Below are positions 7,159 through 13,702 of a stretch of DNA of 13,702 nt, piece by piece. Positions within the stretch are counted from its first letter, which is position 1. Every line of letters starts with the position of its first letter. The stretch lies in the NCBI GenBank assembly GCA_036399695.1, contig DASWMP010000303.1:1-13702 (forward strand), written 5' to 3'. The stretch comes from DASVEE01 sp036399695 (GTDB lineage: Bacteria > Acidobacteriota > Thermoanaerobaculia > Gp7-AA8). Under the pieces are notes generated by a model. The model did no database searches and was not told the DNA's origin. It was given only the letters and a program-made list of their open reading frames with translations. Both the position numbers and the translations under genes were made by a program.

Positions 7159-8604
7159 GTGAGCCTGGAGCGGATCGAGATCACACCGTTCGCGGTGATC
7201 GTCGGTGACATCGTGCAGAACCGGAGGACCGGCTCACTCTCGATCCTCAAGCCGCCTGTCCGCAAAAACCTCTACTGGTCCCAGGGCGAGCTCGTGCTCA
7301 TCACTTCAGCGTCGCCGGAGGATAGCCTCGCGGAGTTCCTGGTGCGTCGGGGGATCCTCACCGCCGACCGCGCTTTCTCGATGCTGTCGAACGAGCCGGC
7401 GGACGTCGTGGCGCGGTTCCACGAGAGCGGGCTGCTCGACCTCTCGTCGCGACAGACGCTGCTGCGTGAATGGATCGCGTCGCTGTTCATCCCGTTGTTC
7501 GCGCTCGATGAGGGCACGGCGGCCTTCGAGGAAGAAGAGGCGCTGTCGCCGGAGAAACGGATCTTCGTGCAATCGACCGCAGCGCTGGTGCTCGAAGGCA
7601 TCCGCTCGATCACTAACGGGCTGGTGCTGCGCCGCTCGCTGGGTGACCTGAAGCGGGAGATCGCCCCGTCGCGCACGAGCCGCTTTCATCTCGAAGCGAT
7701 CCCGCTGACGGACGCGGAGCGCCGCGTGGCGACGTCCCTGGCCGATCCGCAGCCGATCGACGTCTTCCTCAAGCAGTTCGCCACCGATTCGGTCAACGCC
7801 GCGAAGGTGGTGATCGGGATGCTGACGCTCGGCATCTTCGGCATCGTCGAGTTCCGCGCCGAGGCGCCTGCGGCGGTCAACTTCGACGACATGCAGCGCG
7901 ACCTCGAGCTGCTCGCGGCGATCGGCTCGAGCGACCAGCGCTCGCTGCGCGCCGTTGCTTACTCGCGGCAGATCGGGACGATGGATCACTATCAGCTCCT
8001 CGACATCCCCCGCGCCGCCACGCGCCAGCAGATCCTCGCCGCGGGCGACATGATGAAGAAAAAGTACGAGCCGGCGACCTATCCGCCGATCGTGCGCGAC
8101 GCACTCACGGCCATCAACAGCCGCCTCGAGGAAGCGTTGAACGTCCTCAAGGATCAGACGCGCCGCGCCCGGTACGACAAGCTGCTGCAGGACCGCGGCG
8201 GGCACGGCGGCGCCGCCTCGATGCACCAGCGCCTGACGCAGCGCTCCATCGCCGAACAGAATTACGCCCGCGCCAAGGAGCTGACGATCGACGGCGACTA
8301 CTACAGCGCCATCGTGCTGCTCAAGCAGGCCGTCGCCTTCGCCCCCGATCACGCCCAGGCCTGGTACCTGCTGGGATCGTGTCAGGAGCGCAATCCGAAG
8401 TGGCGCCGCGAAGCCGCGGAGAGCTTCCAGATGGCGCTGTCGATCGACCCGAACTTCGTCGATGGCCTGATCTCGCTGGGCGATCTGTACAAGCTGGAAG
8501 GCATGATCTCCCGCTCCCAGTCCTGCTACGAGGACGTGCTGAAAATCGCCCCCGAAAACCAGCAGGCCAAATCCCGCCTGGCCGGGCTGAAGAAGCAGCG
8601 GTGA
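7159..8604 (+). CDS. DUF4388 / J-like / TPR protein
   Basis: A three-part protein of 481 residues, function unknown. Residues ~5-110 resemble DUF4388 (PatA N-terminal type), with RTGSLSI, LYWSQGELV and a LAEFLVRRGILT helix; this domain is common in gliding and signalling proteins of delta-proteobacteria and Acidobacteriota. A helical middle part follows. Residues ~275-345 resemble a J domain (DHYQLLDIPRAATRQQI at the start, RRARYDKLL at the end) but lack the HPD tripeptide needed to stimulate DnaK. Residues ~364-481 form about three TPRs (AWYLLGSCQERNP, LISLGDLYKLEG). There is no signal peptide, so it is presumably cytoplasmic. The start at GTG 7159 is preferred because AGGGTGG (7148-7154) lies 4 nt upstream; GTG at 7138 would add seven residues but has no ribosome binding site. 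The gene stands alone next to the 396-bp element and converges on the GNAT gene with a 15-bp gap. Confidence 0.85.
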   Translation: MSLERIEITPFAVIVGDIVQNRRTGSLSILKPPVRKNLYWSQGELVLITSASPEDSLAEFLVRRGILTADRAFSMLSNEPADVVARFHESGLLDLSSRQTLLREWIASLFIPLFALDEGTAAFEEEEALSPEKRIFVQSTAALVLEGIRSITNGLVLRRSLGDLKREIAPSRTSRFHLEAIPLTDAERRVATSLADPQPIDVFLKQFATDSVNAAKVVIGMLTLGIFGIVEFRAEAPAAVNFDDMQRDLELLAAIGSSDQRSLRAVAYSRQIGTMDHYQLLDIPRAATRQQILAAGDMMKKKYEPATYPPIVRDALTAINSRLEEALNVLKDQTRRARYDKLLQDRGGHGGAASMHQRLTQRSIAEQNYARAKELTIDGDYYSAIVLLKQAVAFAPDHAQAWYLLGSCQERNPKWRREAAESFQMALSIDPNFVDGLISLGDLYKLEGMISRSQSCYEDVLKIAPENQQAKSRLAGLKKQR

Positions 8605-8619
8605 GCCGATCGCCGGCGC

Positions 8620-9129
8620 CTACAGCGCGGCGCGCATCACCAGCACCACGCTCTCCTGCGCGGTGATCGGCGAGACATACCGCGAGCGGGCGCTCTCCGC
8701 AAAGCCCATCGCGGTCCAGAAGCGCTGCCCGCGGGCGTTCTGCTCCAGCACTCCGAGCAGGATGTGCGTCGCGCCGGCGCCACGAATGAGCTCCGCCGCC
8801 GCGCGATACAACCGCCCGCCCAGTCCCCGCCGGCGCCAGTCCGGATCGATCAGCAGAAACCCGATCCACCACTCCCCCGCCTTCGGGTAATCGCGCATCA
8901 GGTCGAGGTACGCGACCATCGTCTCTCCCTCGAAGATCCCGAACGCGAACTTCTCCTCCGGGAGACGGTTCGGCGGCAGGGCCGTGATCTCCTGCAACGC
9001 CTCCTCGGGACGCGGATGCGCCCCGTCGGCCAGCAGGTAGTAATCGGCGCACCGCTCCAGAAGCGGTTGCAGTCGCGCGGCGTCGGCAGGTCCGAGCCGC
9101 GCGACCGAATAGCCTTCGAGTACCAGCAC
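8620..9129 (-). CDS. GNAT family N-acetyltransferase
   Basis: This is a 169-residue acetyl-CoA-dependent N-acetyltransferase of unknown substrate. The acetyl-CoA pyrophosphate loop (R/Q-x-x-G-x-G/A) is seen as RRRGLG at 99-104, after the strand WWIGFLLIDPDW. The later NARGQRFWTAMGF at 131-143 is the usual motif B region. The GTG start at 9129 shares one base with the korB TAG stop (TAGTG), so translation is probably coupled to korB and the gene is the third member of the korA-korB operon. Neither the sequence nor the operon reveals the acceptor; a small metabolite or a protein amine are both possible. The stop is only 15 bp from that of the converging DUF4388 gene. Confidence 0.9.
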   Translation of the reverse strand: MLVLEGYSVARLGPADAARLQPLLERCADYYLLADGAHPRPEEALQEITALPPNRLPEEKFAFGIFEGETMVAYLDLMRDYPKAGEWWIGFLLIDPDWRRRGLGGRLYRAAAELIRGAGATHILLGVLEQNARGQRFWTAMGFAESARSRYVSPITAQESVVLVMRAAL

Positions 9130-10184
9130 TACATCAATTCTTGCATGATCTGCTCGAGCGCTTCGCGCGAGGGGCGCGTGCGCTCCTGCGACAGCGAGTG
9201 CAGCGGCTCGTCGGTGATGTTGAGCAGGTCCATGAAGCTCTTCTTTTCGGGGCGGAGGTGGATGATGCCGGTGAGCATGTGGCCCTGGTCGATGGCGCGG
9301 TGGAGGCGCTGCAGGGCTTCGATCGGGACGGCCGGGTCGTAATCCTCCTCCAGCTTCTTGAGGACGATGCGCGAGCCGTCGTGGAGCTCGACTTCGCGGA
9401 CGGTGCCGGGCTCGTACTCGATCTCGATCTGCTCGTACGACTGCACGAAGCCGATCTGGTGCAGCAGCTCGTCGTGCTCCTTGGCGTACGTGTAGCTCTT
9501 CGTCGAGGAGTCGTGGTTGTTGAACGTGACGCAGGGGCTGATGACGTCGATCACGGCCAGGCCGTTGTGCGCGACGGCGGCCTTGAGGATGTTCACCATC
9601 TGCTTCGGATCGCCGGCGAAGCCGCGGGCGACGAAGCCGCAGCCCAGCTCCACGGCCAGCGCGCAGAGGTCCATCGGCGGCAGGTCGTTGATGACGCCGG
9701 TCTTGAGGCGCGAGCCTTCGTCGGCCGTGGCGGAGAACTGCCCTTTGGTCAGGCCGTACACACCGTTGTTCTCGATGATGTAGATCATCGGGACGTTGCG
9801 GCGGACGAGGTGCATGAACTGGCCGAGGCCGATCGAAGCGGTGTCGCCGTCGCCGGAGACGCCGATGGCGACGAGCTGGTGGTTCGCCAGGATGGCGCCG
9901 GTGGCGACGGCGGGCATGCGTCCGTGCACGCTGTTGAAGCCGTGCGAGCGCTGCAGAAAGTAGGCGGGCGTTTTCGACGAGCAGCCGATGCCGGAGAACT
10001 TCGCGATCCGCTCCGGCTTCACGCTCATCTCGTAGAACGCGCGGATGATCTGATTCGAGACGGCGTCGTGGCCGCAGCCGGCGCAGAGCGTGGACTTGCC
10101 GCCGCTGTAGTCCGCCGACTTGAGGCCGAGGCGGTTTTCCTTCACCGCTTCGGCAGAACCGATTTTCAGAGTGCTGTCAGCCAT
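9129..10184 (-). CDS. korB: 2-oxoacid:ferredoxin oxidoreductase, beta subunit
   Basis: This 351-residue beta subunit binds thiamine diphosphate and one [4Fe-4S] cluster and, with the alpha subunit, interconverts a 2-oxoacid plus CoA with acyl-CoA, CO2 and reduced ferredoxin. Cysteines C34 and C37 (CAGC), C68 (GIGCSS) and C218 (SPCVTF) fit the four cluster ligands of the family. The thiamine-binding motif runs from GDGD at 111-114 to ENNGVYGLTKGQ at 138-149. Length and the C-terminal region (about 240-351) match KorB-type subunits of the two-subunit enzymes. The ATG at 10184 is 4 nt downstream of the korA stop, with GGAGG inside the end of korA (10195-10199) as the ribosome binding site. 2-Oxoglutarate is the likely substrate by resemblance to KorAB, but pyruvate or other 2-oxoacids cannot be excluded from sequence. 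Confidence 0.94.
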   Translation of the reverse strand: MADSTLKIGSAEAVKENRLGLKSADYSGGKSTLCAGCGHDAVSNQIIRAFYEMSVKPERIAKFSGIGCSSKTPAYFLQRSHGFNSVHGRMPAVATGAILANHQLVAIGVSGDGDTASIGLGQFMHLVRRNVPMIYIIENNGVYGLTKGQFSATADEGSRLKTGVINDLPPMDLCALAVELGCGFVARGFAGDPKQMVNILKAAVAHNGLAVIDVISPCVTFNNHDSSTKSYTYAKEHDELLHQIGFVQSYEQIEIEYEPGTVREVELHDGSRIVLKKLEEDYDPAVPIEALQRLHRAIDQGHMLTGIIHLRPEKKSFMDLLNITDEPLHSLSQERTRPSREALEQIMQELM

Positions 10185-10188
10185 TGGA

Positions 10189-12111
10189 TCAATCCTCCAT
10201 CTGCCCGGCGTGCTGCTGCAGGGTGGTCGGCGGTACGAGCGGGATCGTCGCGGCGGTCATGCGCGCTTCGCCGCGCACGAGGAGCAGCGGTTCGGCGAGC
10301 GCCGCCGACTCTTCCATCCGCAACACCGCGTCCGTGATCGTGCGGGCATCGCACGGCAGGCCGGTGTAGTGGAGGATCTTCCGCAGCTTGTGCTGGTCGT
10401 TGCCGACCTCGAGGCGAATGAGGTCGCCCATCTGGCCGTCGCGGTTCTGCTCGACGACGTAGACGCGGTCGTGCGCGGCCACGAACGCCTTCAGCTCGTC
10501 CGTGAACGGCATGGCGCGCAGGCGGAAGTAGCTCGTCTCCACGCCCCGCTCGGTGCGCAACTGGTGGCGCGACTCCTCGAGCGCCCAGGTCGTCGTGCCG
10601 TAGGCGATGAAGCCGATCTTCGCTCCGTCGCGCTGGTCGACGACCGGCCTGGGCACGAACAGCTTCGCCGTCTCGTACTTCTTCGCCAGACGATCGACGG
10701 TGTTCTTGTAGTCCTCCGGCTTCTCGGAGTAGCGGGCGTATTCGTCGTGGCCGGAGCCGCGGGTGAAGTACGAGGCGAACGGATGATCCGTGCCCGGGAC
10801 GGTGCGCCAGGGGACGCCATCGTTGTCGACGTCGAGGTAACGCCCCCATTTGCCGCCGAGCTGCTCGATCTGCTCGGCCGTCAGTACCTTGCCGCGGCGG
10901 ATCGGCTTCTCCGGGTAGACGAACGGGTCGGAGATCCAGTTGTTCATGCCGAGATCGAGGTCCGACAGCACGAAAATCGGCGTCTGGAACTCCTCGGCCA
11001 GGTCGAGCGCTTCCTGCGCGAATTCGTAGCACTCGTTGACGCTCGACGGAAGCAGCACGATGTGCTGCGTGTCGCCGTGCGAGAGCGTCGCCGCCTGCAG
11101 GACGTCGCCCTGCGCGGTGCGCGTCGGCAAACCCGTCGACGGCCCGACGCGCTGGATGTCCCAGATCACGCCCGGCAGCTCCGCGAAGTAGCCGAGCCCC
11201 GCGAACTCCCCCATGAGCGAGATGCCCGGACCGGCGGTGGCGGTCATGGAGCGCGCCCCGGCCCAGCCGGCGCCGAGGACCATGCCCACGGCGGCCAGCT
11301 CGTCTTCGGCCTGGACGATGGCGAACGTCGCTTTGCCGTCGGGGCCGATGCGGTGCTCCTTCATGTAGTCGATGAGCGATTCGCACAGCGACGACGAAGG
11401 GGTGATGGGGTACCACGTCACGACCGTGACGCCCCCGAACATCGCGCCGATGGCGGCGGCGGCGTTGCCGTCGATGATGATCTTGCCGCGCGTGGCGTCC
11501 ATCCGCTCGATGCGCCAGCGGTCCTGGCGCGGGAGGTTCGCTTTCGCGTACTCGATCCCTTTGTCGATGGCGGCGACGTTGGCGGCGATGGCCTTCTGCT
11601 TGCCTTTGAACTGCTTGTCGAGCGCCACGAGGATCTCGGCGCGATCGATGCCGAGAAGCTCGGCGATGATGCCGACGTAGAGCATGTTCGTCAGCAGCTT
11701 GCGGAGCTTGGCCTCGTCGGCGATCTCCATGGCCAGCTTGGCGAACGGCACCTCGTAGTAGTGCAGGTCGCTGCGGTATTGATTGCACTTGAGCGGTGCG
11801 TCGTAGATGCAGAGGGCGCCGGAGGGGAGCCCTTCGACGTCTTCCTTCGCGGTCTGCGCGTTCATGCAGACCATGAGATCGACTTCTTTTTTACGGCCGA
11901 TCCAGCCGTCTTTGTTCGCGCGGATCGTGAACCACGTCGGCAACCCGGCGATGTTCGACGGGAACATGTTCTTGCCGCTGACCGGTACGCCCATCTGGAA
12001 GATCGAGCGCATCAGCACGTTGTTCGACGACTGCGAGCCGGAACCGTTGACGGTTGCGACATGAATGGTCAAGTCGTTGACGACCGCGTTTGCGGTCATG
12101 AGTTCGGACAC
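10189..12111 (-). CDS. korA: 2-oxoacid:ferredoxin oxidoreductase, fused gamma-alpha subunit
   Basis: This 640-residue subunit fuses the gamma domain (about residues 14-200, with NGSGSQS at 22-28) to the alpha domain (about 210-630). The alpha domain has the characteristic YPITPSSSL at 234-242, then QAEDELAAVGMVLGAG, TATAGPGISLM and RVGPSTGLPT. This gamma-alpha fusion with a separate beta subunit is the organisation of KorAB 2-oxoglutarate:ferredoxin oxidoreductases, for example in mycobacteria. The frame is open far upstream, but the extra ~107 residues translate promoter and heptamer repeats (runs of Asn, Thr, Gln and Lys) and are spurious. GTG at 12111 is chosen because AAGGAG (12121-12126) lies 9 nt upstream; ATG at 12099 is the alternative. 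First gene of korA-korB-GNAT. No ferredoxin gene is adjacent. A candidate promoter lies at 12191-12199. Confidence 0.94.
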   Translation of the reverse strand: MSELMTANAVVNDLTIHVATVNGSGSQSSNNVLMRSIFQMGVPVSGKNMFPSNIAGLPTWFTIRANKDGWIGRKKEVDLMVCMNAQTAKEDVEGLPSGALCIYDAPLKCNQYRSDLHYYEVPFAKLAMEIADEAKLRKLLTNMLYVGIIAELLGIDRAEILVALDKQFKGKQKAIAANVAAIDKGIEYAKANLPRQDRWRIERMDATRGKIIIDGNAAAAIGAMFGGVTVVTWYPITPSSSLCESLIDYMKEHRIGPDGKATFAIVQAEDELAAVGMVLGAGWAGARSMTATAGPGISLMGEFAGLGYFAELPGVIWDIQRVGPSTGLPTRTAQGDVLQAATLSHGDTQHIVLLPSSVNECYEFAQEALDLAEEFQTPIFVLSDLDLGMNNWISDPFVYPEKPIRRGKVLTAEQIEQLGGKWGRYLDVDNDGVPWRTVPGTDHPFASYFTRGSGHDEYARYSEKPEDYKNTVDRLAKKYETAKLFVPRPVVDQRDGAKIGFIAYGTTTWALEESRHQLRTERGVETSYFRLRAMPFTDELKAFVAAHDRVYVVEQNRDGQMGDLIRLEVGNDQHKLRKILHYTGLPCDARTITDAVLRMEESAALAEPLLLVRGEARMTAATIPLVPPTTLQQHAGQMED

Positions 12112-12120
12112 GACGAGCTT

Positions 12121-12126
12121 CTCCTT
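12121..12126 (-). promoter_or_regulatory. Shine-Dalgarno site deciding korA start
   Basis: The minus strand reads AAGGAG here, 9 nt before the GTG at 12111 and 21 nt before the ATG at 12099. This favours the GTG and rules against starts further upstream. Confidence 0.6.
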
Positions 12127-12190
12127 TGTTGGATGGGTTGATGGACCTTCGGCCTGAGATGGGGTGGTTCCATTTTTCGAGATGGCGTGA

Positions 12191-12199
12191 ATTTTACCA
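12191..12199 (-). promoter_or_regulatory. Candidate extended -10 promoter of kor operon
   Basis: The minus strand reads TGGTAAAAT, an extended -10 form (TGn plus TAAAAT), about 80 nt upstream of the korA start. There is no good -35 at 17 bp; TTGCTC lies at 20 bp. A short inverted repeat, GTTTC-5 nt-GAAAC, spans 12200-12214 directly upstream of the -10 and could be an operator. This is the only AT-rich promoter-like site that I could pick out by eye in the divergent gap. Confidence 0.4.
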
Positions 12200-12241
12200 G
12201 TTTCTTTCGGAAACCCGAGCAAACCGATGTGTAAGAGGGGG

Positions 12242-12304
12242 GTTGGGCGTGGTTCGTTGCCCGTTGTCCGTTGTCGGTTGTTCGTTGTCCGTTGTCTGTT
12301 GTTA
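12242..12304 (+). repeat. Nine-unit heptamer array, GTTGTCC family
   Basis: Nine consecutive 7-bp units begin GTTG or GTGG: GTTGGGC, GTGGTTC, GTTGCCC, GTTGTCC, GTTGTCG, GTTGTTC, GTTGTCC, GTTGTCT, GTTGTTA. The same unit appears inverted at 4665-4692. It lies in the divergent gap between korA and the dinB-like gene. Confidence 0.85.
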
Positions 12305-12306
12305 CG

Positions 12307-12386
12307 GTTTTTGGTTGTTGGTTTTTGGTTTTTGGTTGAGAGGCCAAACCAACAACCAAAAACCAAAAACCAAAAACCAACAACCA
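12307..12386. repeat. Inverted heptamer arrays, GTTTTTG family
   Basis: The left arm is a run of 7-bp units (GTTTTTG, GTTGTTG, GTTTTTG, GTTTTTG) at 12307-12334. The right arm carries the same units on the minus strand up to 12386. 12313-12337 and 12361-12385 are exactly complementary over 25 bp with a 23-nt loop. The composition (only G and T on one strand of each arm) differs sharply from the flanking GC-rich genes. It ends about 30 bp before the dinB-like start. Confidence 0.88.
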
Positions 12387-12418
12387 GCATCCCGTCCGTT
12401 CTGGCGTAGATTGCTGCC

Positions 12419-12886
12419 ATGCAAGAGGTCATCGACGCGCTCCGCGGCTATCAATCGCAGGTGCTGGTCCGTCTGCAGGGGCTTGCCGAGGACGATCTGC
12501 GCCGGAAAGAGGCGGAGGGCAAGTGGGCCATCGCGGACGTGCTGGCGCATCTCGCCGACTTCGAGCTGGTCATCGCGGTGCGTCTCCGCTCGATGCTGGC
12601 CAGCGAGCATCCGGCCTTGCAGCCGATGGAGCAGGCGCAGTGGGTGGCCCGGGTGCATCGCGGCGAGCCGATCGACGAGCTGCTCGAACAGTTCCGCTTT
12701 CTCCGCGAGCTCAACGTGCGCCTGCTCGAACGGGTCCGCGACGACGAATGGGCGCGCACGGGCGAGCATCCGCAGGCGGGCTCGATCTCCCTCTCCGCGA
12801 TCACGGAACGCCTGGCCCGCCACGACGCCAGGCACCTCGCTCAGATCGACCGCATCAGGACGACTCACGGGCTGACGAACGCCTGA
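12419..12886 (+). CDS. DinB-family four-helix protein
   Basis: This 155-residue protein of the DinB/YfiT superfamily is a four-helix bundle that usually binds a divalent metal through three histidines and includes thiol-dependent S-transferases. The expected ligands are present: H44 in GKWAIADVLAHLADFE, and H135 and H139 in ARHDARHLAQI. The protein is cytoplasmic with no signal peptide. Its biochemical role cannot be read from sequence; DNA-damage induction applies only to the founding member. No clear Shine-Dalgarno precedes the ATG. The ATG lies about 30 bp after the inverted heptamer array, which may form part of its leader or promoter region. The plsC-like gene follows after 33 bp, so the two may be co-transcribed. 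Confidence 0.88.
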   Translation: MQEVIDALRGYQSQVLVRLQGLAEDDLRRKEAEGKWAIADVLAHLADFELVIAVRLRSMLASEHPALQPMEQAQWVARVHRGEPIDELLEQFRFLRELNVRLLERVRDDEWARTGEHPQAGSISLSAITERLARHDARHLAQIDRIRTTHGLTNA

Positions 12887-12919
12887 CGCGGCTCTCGATG
12901 TGACAAAATCAGCGCCCGC

Positions 12920-13624
12920 ATGCGTTCGTTGTGGATTCTCTCCGTCGCCTTCGCCGCCACGATGTTCTTCGGCACGCTGGTGCTGCTCATCGCCGCCGTC
13001 CGTTCGACGTCAGGCCTGATCGACTGGCTGATCCGCCGCTGGGCGCGCACGCTGGTGAATGCCGCCGGGATCGAGCTGCACTCGGAAAATCTGGAGATCC
13101 TCGACCCGAAACGCCGCTATATCCTGGTGTCGAATCACTACAGTTACTTCGATATCCCCTGCATCCTCGCCGCGGTCGAGCAGCCGATCCGCTTCATGGC
13201 CAAGGCGAGCCTGTTCCAGATCCCGGTCTTCGGCTGGGCCATCGGCCGCGCGGGCTTCATCCCGATCGACCGTAAGAACCGCCGCACGGCCGTAAAGTCG
13301 TTCGACCTGGCGGCGGACCGCATCCGCAAAGGGAACACGATCGTGATCTTCCCGGAGGAAGGGCGCTCCCGCACGCGCGAGATGCGCCCGTTCCAACGCG
13401 GCGCGTTCCTCCTGGCGATCAAGTCGCAACAGACGATGGTCCCGATCGCGGTCGACGGTACGTTCAATGTTTTCCCGGTCGGCGCCCGCAGCGTGACCCC
13501 AGGCAAGGTGACGGTGCGAGCCGGCGTCCCCATCGAGACCGCCGGCTGCACGCTCCGCGACAAGGAACGCCTGGCCGAAGCCACCCGCACCCAGATCGCC
13601 GCCATGCTCGGCCTCGCGCCGTAA
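12920..13624 (+). CDS. plsC: 1-acyl-sn-glycerol-3-phosphate acyltransferase (PlsC family)
   Basis: This is a 234-residue membrane acyltransferase that probably transfers a fatty acyl chain to lysophosphatidic acid, giving phosphatidic acid for phospholipids. An N-terminal hydrophobic helix (about residues 4-27) anchors it to the inner membrane. The family motifs appear in order: the catalytic HX4D as NHYSYFD (H73, D78), then GFIPIDRKN (112-120), FPEEGRSR (144-151) and VPIAVDG (174-180). The length is typical. The GFIPIDR and FPEEGRSR forms fit the acylglycerophosphate branch better than lyso-ornithine or hemolysin-like relatives, though another acyl acceptor is possible. It starts at the ATG 33 bp after the dinB-like stop, without an obvious ribosome binding site. 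Confidence 0.92.
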   Translation: MRSLWILSVAFAATMFFGTLVLLIAAVRSTSGLIDWLIRRWARTLVNAAGIELHSENLEILDPKRRYILVSNHYSYFDIPCILAAVEQPIRFMAKASLFQIPVFGWAIGRAGFIPIDRKNRRTAVKSFDLAADRIRKGNTIVIFPEEGRSRTREMRPFQRGAFLLAIKSQQTMVPIAVDGTFNVFPVGARSVTPGKVTVRAGVPIETAGCTLRDKERLAEATRTQIAAMLGLAP

Positions 13625-13655
13625 AGGGGGAGACGACGACGGGGGCCTCCGGCGG

Positions 13656-13670
13656 GCGGCCACGGGCCGC
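13656..13670. terminator. Short GC hairpin after plsC
   Basis: GCGGCC (13656-13661) and GGCCGC (13665-13670) form a perfect 6-bp stem with a 3-nt loop, 31 bp after the plsC stop. No T-run follows, so this is only a weak terminator candidate; in GC-rich DNA such a stem can arise by chance. Confidence 0.3.
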
Positions 13671-13702
13671 AGCGCTGGTTGCCTCAGGCTCGGCGCACGG
13701 CG

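Noticed and set aside
10120..12141. 673-codon plus-strand open frame opposite korA
   Set aside because: It is the antisense of the secure korA reading frame and has no recognisable domain.
12112..12432. N-terminal extension of korA by ~107 residues
   Set aside because: The extension translates the heptamer arrays and the promoter region. A Shine-Dalgarno site supports the GTG at 12111 instead.

Overview
The window is high-GC bacterial chromosome, almost fully coding, with eleven genes and no rRNA, tRNA, CRISPR array or transposase that I could see. The gene content (a Tat-signal TldD with TldE, a TPR/LolB-like/IspE cluster, a DUF4388 + J-like + TPR protein, a fused gamma-alpha 2-oxoacid:ferredoxin oxidoreductase, DinB and PlsC) and the GC-rich codon use suggest a free-living Gram-negative bacterium. 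Acidobacteriota is my best guess, but it rests on general familiarity and not on a marker gene.

Layout from left to right: an inverted heptamer repeat (1-93); the tldD-tldE pair on + (204-3107); a convergent gap with two strong inverted repeats (3108-3295); on the minus strand, read leftwards, a secreted TPR protein, a LolB-like lipoprotein and ispE (6604 down to 3296), tightly packed and probably one operon; a 533-bp gap (6605-7137) largely filled by a ~396-bp nested inverted-repeat element; a + strand DUF4388/J-like/TPR gene (7159-8604); convergent to it, the minus-strand operon korA-korB-GNAT (12111 down to 8620); a divergent gap of about 300 bp with a candidate kor promoter and two heptamer repeat families; then + strand dinB-like and plsC-like genes (12419-13624). 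The last 78 bases hold only a small hairpin.

Functionally: TldD/TldE form a zinc protease acting on unfolded or modified peptides. The TPR-lolB-ispE order resembles the one in Pseudomonas and links outer-membrane lipoprotein handling with isoprenoid (MEP pathway) synthesis. KorAB interconverts a 2-oxoacid (probably 2-oxoglutarate) and its acyl-CoA using ferredoxin. PlsC makes phosphatidic acid or a related acylated lipid.

The genes belong to known families. The most unusual signal lies between them: short-period tandem arrays (period 7 bp at five places, period 9 bp at one), several folded into inverted pairs, sit in or at the edge of nearly every sizeable gap. I found no convincing new multi-gene system. 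These arrays and the 396-bp element are the parts most worth a genome-wide look.
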